Assembly: GCA_938021445.1 (NCBI GenBank)
Contig: CALIGR010000042.1
Span: forward strand, 1-13,423
Direction of reading: 5' to 3'
DNA: 13,423 bases
Source of the DNA: an uncultured Candidatus Altimarinota bacterium
GTDB lineage: Bacteria; Patescibacteriota; Gracilibacteria; UBA4473
Part shown: piece after piece, positions 6,798 through 12,434 of the stretch
How the letters are laid out: each line of letters starts with the position of its first letter
How positions within the stretch are numbered: position 1 is the first letter of the stretch
Notes under the pieces: model-generated
Databases searched by the model: none
The model's input: only the letters and a program-made list of their open reading frames with translations
What the model was told of the DNA's origin: nothing
Translations under genes and position numbers: made by a program

Positions 6798-7569
6798 AAA
6801 CCTCATGCACTCGCAGCGCCCAAGCCCCTGAATTAATAGCTATTTTTGAGGCTTCATCATTCACTGGTTTTTTCATGCGATTTTCTCCTAGGAATCTTTT
6901 ACGAGAGTGACCGATCATCACTCTAATATCTGGTATTAACTCTGGAAACTTTAGAAGTTCCCAGTTGAGTTCCATGGTCTTTCCAAAACCAATTCCTGGA
7001 TCAAGTATGATCTTGTGATGATCAACTCCGGCCTCGATGAGATACTCACGTTTAAACATAAGGTCATCCATTACTTTTATTGATGAACCAATATTTTGTT
7101 CATGCACTTCGGCTATCGTTTTCCCTGGGAAATGATTCACGATGCAATATGTGTCATACTCAAGAGCGACATCAATCATTGCTTCAGACTGAAAACTTGA
7201 GACATCGTTGAGCCAAATCCCTCCTTTTTCACAAAACTTACGAGCGACGTCTGGCTTTCTAGAATCAAGGGATATTTTATCAATCGTTATACCTGGTGTT
7301 TTAACTGGATCAGATGATATCTGCCCCCTGCTATCAATTTTATTTAAAAAACTAAACACTCTCCCCCACTCTTCTTCCCAGTCTAGATCTTTAGCGCCCG
7401 GCCGTGTAGACTCTCCCCCAATATCGATAAAGTCAGCCCCGTCGCTCAATAATTTTTCAGCTTGAATCAAGGCTTTATCTGTCTCATTAAACTGTCCGCC
7501 GTCAGAAAAACTATCTGGCGTCAGGTTTAGGATTCCGAAAATTTTTGGCTTGGTTTTCACAAAATACAC
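6796..7569 (-). CDS. folP: Dihydropteroate synthase
   Basis: The protein has 257 aa and joins 6-hydroxymethyl-dihydropterin diphosphate to p-aminobenzoate in cytoplasmic folate synthesis. Family signatures are in order: GILNLTPDSFSDGG (12-25), DIGGESTRPGA (49-59), the pterin-site Asp in LDSRKP (101-106), LNDVSSF (120-126), DPGIGFGK (190-197), GHSRKRF (220-226) and RVHEV (253-257). The protein ends on that last motif, usually RVHDV, whereas most relatives continue with a further C-terminal helix. The TAA lies in the shared terminator. The start is GTG at 7569, because the frame has no ATG there and closes upstream at a TAG. A second GTG three codons in (7560) is possible. No Shine-Dalgarno sequence is visible. 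It is divergent from the SemiSWEET gene, with start codons about 30 bases apart, so the two promoters must overlap each other or the coding ends. Confidence 0.95.
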   Translation of the reverse strand: MYFVKTKPKIFGILNLTPDSFSDGGQFNETDKALIQAEKLLSDGADFIDIGGESTRPGAKDLDWEEEWGRVFSFLNKIDSRGQISSDPVKTPGITIDKISLDSRKPDVARKFCEKGGIWLNDVSSFQSEAMIDVALEYDTYCIVNHFPGKTIAEVHEQNIGSSIKVMDDLMFKREYLIEAGVDHHKIILDPGIGFGKTMELNWELLKFPELIPDIRVMIGHSRKRFLGENRMKKPVNDEASKIAINSGAWALRVHEV

Positions 7570-7598
7570 TTTAGACTGTGAACGTTTTTTTTCAAACT

Positions 7599-7874
7599 AT
7601 GGACTCTACAGATTTGATTGGTTATATCGCGATGGGCCTTGTCATGGTCGGATTTTTGCCACAAGCCTGGCAGGTCTGGAAAACGAAGTCAGTTGAAGAC
7701 GTTTCACTCTCAACCTACTCTATCCTTATATGTGGAGCGATCGCTTGGACGCTCTATGGAGTTTTAAAAAATGACCTCCCGATAATCATTACCAATGTGG
7801 TGCTCTTTTTTGTCCAAAGCTCCATCGTTATTTGTAAGCTAAAATACGGTAAAAAACACCCGAACCAGGATTAA
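7599..7874 (+). CDS. SemiSWEET small sugar transporter
   Basis: The protein has 91 aa from ATG 7599, a normal size for a three-helix SemiSWEET, which acts as a dimer and moves mono- or disaccharides across the cytoplasmic membrane down their gradient. Visible features are the PQ motif in GFLPQAWQVWKTKS (helix 1, P21-Q22), W50 with LYG (helix 2) and N66 in IITNVVLFF (helix 3). The Trp and Asn line the sugar site in known structures. A GTG at 7578 in the same frame would add seven residues (MNVFFQT). I prefer ATG because family members begin close to the first helix. It heads a plus-strand run with tmk (31-base gap) and folD (16-base gap). A transporter upstream of nucleotide and folate genes is unexpected. 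Confidence 0.88.
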   Translation: MDSTDLIGYIAMGLVMVGFLPQAWQVWKTKSVEDVSLSTYSILICGAIAWTLYGVLKNDLPIIITNVVLFFVQSSIVICKLKYGKKHPNQD

Positions 7875-7905
7875 TCAAAATTTTAAAGATTAATAAGATT
7901 AAAAT

Positions 7906-8571
7906 ATGAAGGCTCCTATAATTGTTCTCGAAGGTCTGGATGCGTGTGGCAAGTCCACACAGACTGAACTGCTCATTAAAAACCTTGAGCAGAAAAAAAT
8001 AAAAACTGGATGGAAACGGTTCCCGGGCTACGAAGACACTTCCGCCGGGCAACGAATTGCCGCTTACCTTCGGGGCGAGCTGGGAGACTTTCACAAAATC
8101 GACGCGCGAATGATTGCGAGTCTCTACGCCGCTGACAGGCTCGCTCAAATTGAAGAAATCGAAAAACTTCGAGATGAAAATGAACTGGTGATCTTTGATC
8201 GGGGCGTCACCTCTAACTTGATCTACACTCCCGCTCGAGGGAAAACACAAAGTGAAACGGACGAACTTCAGCAGTACGTTCAGACACTCGAGTACGATAT
8301 TTTTGGATTTCCAAAAGAAAGCCTCGTCCTTTTTATGGACGCGAGTTTTGAAGCCCGTGCGAAAATACACGCCGCTAAAGGACGGCCAGAGGATCTACAT
8401 GAAATTGACAACGAGTACCTAAAAAAAGTGCGAGAAGTGGCTCTCAAAAAATGTGATTCTGATTTCCGTTGGGTTAAAGTCAATGTCGATATCAACGGTG
8501 ACATAAGAAGGAGAGATGAAATTGGAGACGAGGTTTTGAACCTAGTCCTAGAAAAACTACAGAAAAAGTAA
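7906..8571 (+). CDS. tmk: Thymidylate kinase (dTMP kinase)
   Basis: The protein has 221 aa and phosphorylates dTMP to dTDP with ATP in the cytoplasm. The P-loop is GLDACGKST (10-18). The dTMP-binding segment is RFPGYEDTSAG (38-48), closer to the FPR-type than the EPGGT-type version. YAADR is at 74-78 and the DR pair at FDRG (97-100). The lid region is around AAKGRPEDLHE (156-166). After the DR pair the usual Y-V-x-S-x-x-A-Y-Q is replaced by GVTSNLIYTPARG, so the Gln that commonly contacts thymine is not evident. This makes the substrate slightly less certain, and a related deoxynucleoside monophosphate kinase is possible. The ATG is preceded by AT-rich sequence with no Shine-Dalgarno. It is probably co-transcribed with SemiSWEET and folD. 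Confidence 0.88.
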   Translation: MKAPIIVLEGLDACGKSTQTELLIKNLEQKKIKTGWKRFPGYEDTSAGQRIAAYLRGELGDFHKIDARMIASLYAADRLAQIEEIEKLRDENELVIFDRGVTSNLIYTPARGKTQSETDELQQYVQTLEYDIFGFPKESLVLFMDASFEARAKIHAAKGRPEDLHEIDNEYLKKVREVALKKCDSDFRWVKVNVDINGDIRRRDEIGDEVLNLVLEKLQKK

Positions 8572-8587
8572 TTTAAATTTTAAAAAC

Positions 8588-9442
8588 ATGACCGCTCAAA
8601 TAATCTCCGGAAAAGAAATTGCCGAAAGACTACTCGAAGCAGAATTACAACCTAGAGTCGAATCATTGAACAATAAAAATGTTCAACCGAAGCTTGTCAT
8701 TGTTCTCGTTGGTGAAAACCCCGCCTCAAAAAGTTATATCCGACAAAAAGAAAAATTTGCTGATAAAGCCGGCATTCTTCATGAGACGCTCACCTACCCA
8801 GATACGATTACAGAGATAGAGCTATTAAATATCATTGATGATCTGAATAATGACACGACCGTTCACGGATTTATGGTACAAGCTCCACTCCCCGATCACA
8901 TCTCGATGTCGAAAGTCGTAGACGCTATCAGCCCAATTAAGGACGCAGATGGGTTTACCCCAGAAAGTGTGGGGAATTTATTTCTCGGGGAAGACAGCCT
9001 TCAGTGCTGCACGCCAAAAGGCATTATCCGAATGATCAAGGAGTCCGGTGCTGAATTTAGTGGGCAACACGTCGTTGTGATCGGTCGTTCTAATATCGTC
9101 GGAAAACCAGTCGCCATCTTAGCGCTCAATGAAAGTGCCACGGTTACCATTTGTCATTCTCGAACACAAAATTTGAACAACTATGTAGCTCAAGCTGATA
9201 TATTAATTGTCGCCGTTGGGCGACCTGAGTTTGTCCATGGTGATCAGATCAAAGAAGGAACGACTGTTATTGATGTCGGGATTCACCGTACCGATGAAGG
9301 TAAGCTTGTCGGGGATGTACATTTCGAGAGCGCTTCAAAAAAAGCCAAAGCCATCTCCCCGGTCCCTGGTGGTGTTGGCCCAATGACGGTTTTCTCTCTT
9401 ATTGAAAACACGATTGAAGCGGCTGAGAGAGCTTCAATTTAA
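8588..9442 (+). CDS. folD: Bifunctional methylenetetrahydrofolate dehydrogenase / cyclohydrolase
   Basis: The protein has 284 aa, the standard FolD length. It interconverts 5,10-methylene-, methenyl- and 10-formyl-tetrahydrofolate using NADP+. Key residues are present: Y50 and K54 in SYIRQKEK, TVHGFMVQAPLP (91-102, with the catalytic-site Gln98), KDADGF (118-123; usually DVDGF), CTPKGI (141-146), the dinucleotide-binding VVIGRSNIVGKP (163-174) and PGGVGPMT (260-267). The ATG at 8588 is 16 bases after the tmk stop, so the two are almost surely on one mRNA. There is no Shine-Dalgarno sequence (TTTAAAAAC precedes the ATG). The stop is 2 bases from that of the convergent gene 9445-9915, with no terminator hairpin between them. 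Confidence 0.97.
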   Translation: MTAQIISGKEIAERLLEAELQPRVESLNNKNVQPKLVIVLVGENPASKSYIRQKEKFADKAGILHETLTYPDTITEIELLNIIDDLNNDTTVHGFMVQAPLPDHISMSKVVDAISPIKDADGFTPESVGNLFLGEDSLQCCTPKGIIRMIKESGAEFSGQHVVVIGRSNIVGKPVAILALNESATVTICHSRTQNLNNYVAQADILIVAVGRPEFVHGDQIKEGTTVIDVGIHRTDEGKLVGDVHFESASKKAKAISPVPGGVGPMTVFSLIENTIEAAERASI

Positions 9443-9444
9443 AC

Positions 9445-9915
9445 CTACAGTTCTGGGATATTAAAACTTGGGTCATAAGCTCTGAGATAATTTTTAGCCT
9501 CGCGATTAACTATCAGAAGTGAATACCTAAGTTTTTTCATATAGAAGCCATTTATGGGTTCTATAAAGTTCGCTATATGTCTTCCTATTTCTTCATCACT
9601 AAGTCTCGGATCTTCTGATTTTAGTGTCTCAACAAAACCCTCAAGAGCTGCTCTGAAAGACTCAAGAGAACTCTGGCGAATTGCCTGCTGAACCGCAAAG
9701 GGCTTAAGCACAAAGTACTGAGCCTGTTTTACCAGTATCACCGGTTCTTCTCCAATATGGTTAGAAAGATCCCAATAGTGAAGGTCTTCTACTGCTCGTT
9801 TTCCTGCTTTTATCGCTTCTTCTGCGATTTTTGCGGTCTCTTCACACACTTCTCTAACCCACTCATCAAAAGATTCTGATTTTTGAGGACCATACAGATC
9901 TGATACATCTAACAT
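9445..9915 (-). CDS. Unrecognised helical protein, 156 aa, downstream of the desaturase
   Basis: The reading frame can start at ATG 9915 (MLDVSDLYGPQ, 156 aa), ATG 9939 or TTG 9942. I prefer 9915 because TATAAA ends seven bases before it and the extra N-terminal residues look like translated leader. The protein is soluble and almost entirely helical and charged: WVREVCEETAKIAEEAIKAGKRAVEDL, then a run ending in RQSSLESFRAALEGFVETL, then an EEIGRHIANFIEPINGFYMKK segment. I recognise no family. It lies 76 bases after the desaturase stop in the same orientation, so it may be read partly from that transcript. It converges with folD. Confidence 0.6.
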   Translation of the reverse strand: MLDVSDLYGPQKSESFDEWVREVCEETAKIAEEAIKAGKRAVEDLHYWDLSNHIGEEPVILVKQAQYFVLKPFAVQQAIRQSSLESFRAALEGFVETLKSEDPRLSDEEIGRHIANFIEPINGFYMKKLRYSLLIVNREAKNYLRAYDPSFNIPEL

Positions 9916-9922
9916 GAATCTG

Positions 9923-9928
9923 TTTATA
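9923..9928 (-). promoter_or_regulatory. -10 box consistent with leaderless start at 9915
   Basis: On the minus strand TATAAA (5 of 6 to consensus) is followed by seven bases and then ATG, so transcription would begin at or one base before the start codon. No convincing -35 box is visible 16-18 bases upstream. A competing TATCTT at 9946-9951 would similarly serve the ATG at 9939. Confidence 0.35.
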
Positions 9929-9991
9929 AAGCAAAACATCAAAAAAAGATACTAAAAAACACGGAATATCGAAAAGTCAAACTCCTGATAA

Positions 9992-11005
9992 TCAAGCTAA
10001 ATAATACCGCTTGAGCTCACTCCACGTAATCATTTTTTTCCGTTGCTCATCCCAAAACTTCAGCTGCATCGTTGCCCAGCAATCAGAAAGAGTAAGAGTT
10101 ACGGCTTCTTCCTGGAAAAGTTCATTTTCGTAGTGGCATTTTTCTAACTCGTAATTTGGGATCAGTGGATTTAAGTGATGAATGTGATGGAACCCTATGT
10201 TTCCAGTAAACCACTGAAGTATTTTAGGGAGTTTAAAAAACGAACTCCCATGTAAGGCTGACTCTTGTGCATCCCACTCAGAGGCTCTCTCATAGTAAGT
10301 CTCTTCGAACTGATGCTGCACATAGAAAAGCCAGACTCCAATCACCGCTGTAAAGTAAATCGTAAGACCGTAGACGAATAAAAAGCTCCAGCCAAAGAAA
10401 TAAACCCCAGCTGAAAGCATGAAGATCAAATAGGCATTGGTGATCCAGATACTCTGCGCTACTTGTTTTTGGCCTTTAAATTGAGCCCAGTACGCCCAAC
10501 GATAAGAAAAAAAGAAAATCCAAGCTGGGCCAATAAGAAACATAACCATTGGATAACGGTAAAGACGATAATAAAAACGTTGCCGCTCTGTAAGTGATAA
10601 AAATTCTTGGGCCGTATACAGGGTCACTTCTCCGATGTCTCCGTGGTCAATATTCCCACTGTGTGCATGATGCTGTGCGTGCTCCCACTGCCAGGCTCTG
10701 TACGGAACTCCCGTCACAAAACTACAAACATATCCAATCCTATCTCGCCAAACCCGGCTCTTCATAAACGACCCGTGCCCACAGTCATGCTGGATGATAA
10801 AAATCCGAACGCCAAACAAAGCGGCCATAAAAGATGAGAGTATCATCGCCAATATACTGAAACTGGCGAACCAGTACGCTAGTGTGCAAAAAAACAAAAA
10901 GGGCGCAAACGAGTTCACCACTTGAAACCAGCTCTTGAGGCTGTTTGGGCGCTGGTAAGGCTTCGTAAGGAATCTCCAGTTCTGAGTCAGTTTTTTTGTA
11001 TTCAC
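9992..11005 (-). CDS. Membrane fatty acid desaturase (three-His-box, DesA/Delta12-like)
   Basis: The protein has 337 aa and is an integral membrane enzyme that puts a double bond into acyl chains using O2 and reduced electron carrier. The di-iron histidine boxes are all present: HDCGH (73-77), HAQHH (109-113) and HHIHH (273-277, fitting HxxHH). A further conserved His is in VQHQFEE (229-235). Hydrophobic stretches at ~33-72, ~150-170 and ~186-228 match the usual four-span layout. The order and spacing fit the acyl-lipid desaturase group (COG3239). The exact double-bond position cannot be read from sequence. The start is GTG at 11005, since there is no nearby ATG, and a promoter upstream would make the message leaderless. 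The stop is TGA at the natural C-terminus, which supports the standard genetic code. No ferredoxin or other electron donor gene is in the window. Confidence 0.9.
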   Translation of the reverse strand: MNTKKLTQNWRFLTKPYQRPNSLKSWFQVVNSFAPFLFFCTLAYWFASFSILAMILSSFMAALFGVRIFIIQHDCGHGSFMKSRVWRDRIGYVCSFVTGVPYRAWQWEHAQHHAHSGNIDHGDIGEVTLYTAQEFLSLTERQRFYYRLYRYPMVMFLIGPAWIFFFSYRWAYWAQFKGQKQVAQSIWITNAYLIFMLSAGVYFFGWSFLFVYGLTIYFTAVIGVWLFYVQHQFEETYYERASEWDAQESALHGSSFFKLPKILQWFTGNIGFHHIHHLNPLIPNYELEKCHYENELFQEEAVTLTLSDCWATMQLKFWDEQRKKMITWSELKRYYLA

Positions 11006-11011
11006 AAAACT

Positions 11012-11039
11012 ACTGTAAAGACCAAAACGGTTTATTCAA
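11012..11039 (-). promoter_or_regulatory. Promoter placing the transcript start on the GTG of the desaturase
   Basis: On the minus strand TTGAAT (11034-11039) and TACAGT (11012-11017) are 16 bases apart. The seventh base after the -10 box is 11005, the G of the GTG start codon. No Shine-Dalgarno sequence exists, so the message is probably leaderless. Confidence 0.45.
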
Positions 11040-11050
11040 ATTACTTTTTA

Positions 11051-12337
11051 TTATTGAACTAACTCAAACCAGCTTGAATTATGGGTTCCTGGGTTCAAAA
11101 CTCTAAATCTATCTATTACGCTCTTTCCCTCATAGGGACATCTACCGTTTGAGACGAATTGAGCTTTATCCGATCGCAGCGCACAAAGATTACTATAAGT
11201 TGCAAGCGACCCTCTACGATGTCGGCAATTCAAGCGATCGGTACAACGTTCAAATATTCTCCCACAAACCGGCTCATAAACAGCTGGACAATACGTTGGA
11301 TCGCTCGATTCTGATTTAGTTTCATAAATCAACTGGCCATGCCAAGTGCAACGGATTGATTTTTGAGGATTATTGGCCTCATTTTGACGGCAGTTTTTCA
11401 AGGCATCCCCTAACGAGATCTGAGGAGTTGTTATAAACAAGTGGCCGTCTAAGTAGCCTTGGTAAGTCCTTAATTCACTGTTTGAGTCTTTGGCTTCAAC
11501 GTTTATATTCTGACTCGCAATCTGGCGCTCCACTCCCGTGCTTGCATTTTTGGCAATAAGCCTCGCTCGGTAGTTTCCTGATTTAGTGTAAGTGTGTTCA
11601 ATTGTCCCTGGTCGCAGACACACGCCCAGAGGCGCGTAACAAGATATAGATTGGTACACACTACCATCCCCGAAATCAACTTGATATCGCTCTCGAGAAA
11701 ACCCACCTACATTCGCTGAAAACATAACTTTTAAAGGCGTGACTCCCGATTTTTTAGAAACTTTAAATTGAGGATTTTGGTACGACTGAGATTCACAAGT
11801 ATATCCCTTTAGACACCCATTTTGATCTTTACCTAAAGAAATCAATTGAGTCCCTGGGGCACACTGTGGCATCGGCACTTGAGGGCAGACATCTACCGTT
11901 GGTGATACTGGTACTATTGGTGCCAGGGTCGTCGGTTGAGTTCTTGGGGTGTAGAGCACTCTGCAGGTTCCATCCGTGTTGAAAAATCCGCTCACACAAC
12001 TTCCGGCGTCCACCTGAGAGATGATCTGCGTATTGGGGGGTGTTGCTTGAGTTGTGGTTGTACCTCTATTTAGATTAAGATCTCGACAAGCACCGTCACT
12101 CGTGAAAAAACCACTCAGACAGTTTTGAGCATTGGGAATCACACTCGCGATCCCTGAGTTATTTGAAGTATTGTTATTATTTGAACTCACCGAAACATTT
12201 CTATTTTCTGTTCCCAGTATCCGACAACTACCGTCACCATTAAAAAAACCACTCAAGCAAATAGCCGAAGAGACCTGGATAAAAAGTCCAACACTCAAAA
12301 CAAATCCACCTAAAACCGCTAGTTTAGAAAACTTCAT
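11051..12337 (-). CDS. Secreted mosaic protein: CxSGFF repeats, PKD domain, Kazal-like domain
   Basis: The protein has 428 aa from ATG 12337. A GTG at 12355 would add six residues, but the paralogue's N-terminus aligns from the ATG. Residues 1-25 are a signal peptide (ending QVSSA). Three copies of C-x-SGFF-x-x-DG-x-CR follow, with cysteine pairs 27/38, 73/84 and 114/125. Next is a Cys-rich segment (~150-181, CPQVPMPQCAPGTQ, NGCLKGYTC) like small inhibitor modules. A PKD-type beta domain follows (~190-282, DFGDGS at 221-226, HTYTKSGNYRARL at 248-260). Then comes a segment with two cysteines (ALKNCRQNEANNPQKSIRCTW) and a Kazal-like module (~350-401, YEPVCG, TYSNLCAL, NGRC). Such modules mediate protein binding or protease inhibition outside the cell. 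It is tandem with the paralogue at 12435. I see no anchor. Confidence 0.8.
   Translation of the reverse strand: MKFSKLAVLGGFVLSVGLFIQVSSAICLSGFFNGDGSCRILGTENRNVSVSSNNNNTSNNSGIASVIPNAQNCLSGFFTSDGACRDLNLNRGTTTTQATPPNTQIISQVDAGSCVSGFFNTDGTCRVLYTPRTQPTTLAPIVPVSPTVDVCPQVPMPQCAPGTQLISLGKDQNGCLKGYTCESQSYQNPQFKVSKKSGVTPLKVMFSANVGGFSRERYQVDFGDGSVYQSISCYAPLGVCLRPGTIEHTYTKSGNYRARLIAKNASTGVERQIASQNINVEAKDSNSELRTYQGYLDGHLFITTPQISLGDALKNCRQNEANNPQKSIRCTWHGQLIYETKSESSDPTYCPAVYEPVCGRIFERCTDRLNCRHRRGSLATYSNLCALRSDKAQFVSNGRCPYEGKSVIDRFRVLNPGTHNSSWFELVQ
11957..12259 (-). repeat. Three CxSGFF repeats in the mosaic gene
   Basis: Copies are at 12259-12218 (CLSGFFNGDGSCRIL), 12163-12080 (NNSGIASVIPNAQN plus CLSGFFTSDGACRDL) and 11998-11957 (CVSGFFNTDGTCRVL). 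The second copy, with its NNSG...NAQN lead-in, is close at the DNA level to copies in the neighbouring paralogue. Confidence 0.8.
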
Positions 12338-12353
12338 AAATAGAAAAATAAAC

Positions 12354-12393
12354 ACTTTACTTTTTTATTGTATGTATTTTTTCAGCAAGTCAA
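12354..12393 (-). promoter_or_regulatory. Promoter of the mosaic CxSGFF gene, sharing a block with its paralogue
   Basis: On the minus strand ATACAAT-N6-GTAAAGT occupies 12373-12354 and is identical in layout to the block before the paralogue (13423-13404). TACAAT (12372-12367) fits a -10 box. TTGACT (12393-12388) lies 15 bases upstream, shorter than ideal. The expected leader is about 23 bases. The rest of the 97-base gap shows no terminator. Confidence 0.45.
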
Positions 12394-12434
12394 ATTTTAA
12401 AACCAAGCGCCCCCGTTTCTCTTCCAAAAAAATC

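Noticed and set aside
7851..7861. AAAAAACACCC at the end of SemiSWEET, identical to the 5' arm of the two terminators
   Set aside because: No matching GGGTGTTTTTT arm follows and the bases code the basic C-terminus. I cannot call it a terminator.
9430..9460. Possible terminator between convergent folD and the helical protein gene
   Set aside because: Only two bases separate the stops, and I find no stem with a T-run on either strand.
9992..9994. TGA at the desaturase end as a possible Gly codon (code 25, as in Gracilibacteria)
   Set aside because: The protein is complete at that point for its family, all genes use GGN for Gly, and no gene contains an internal TGA that needs decoding.
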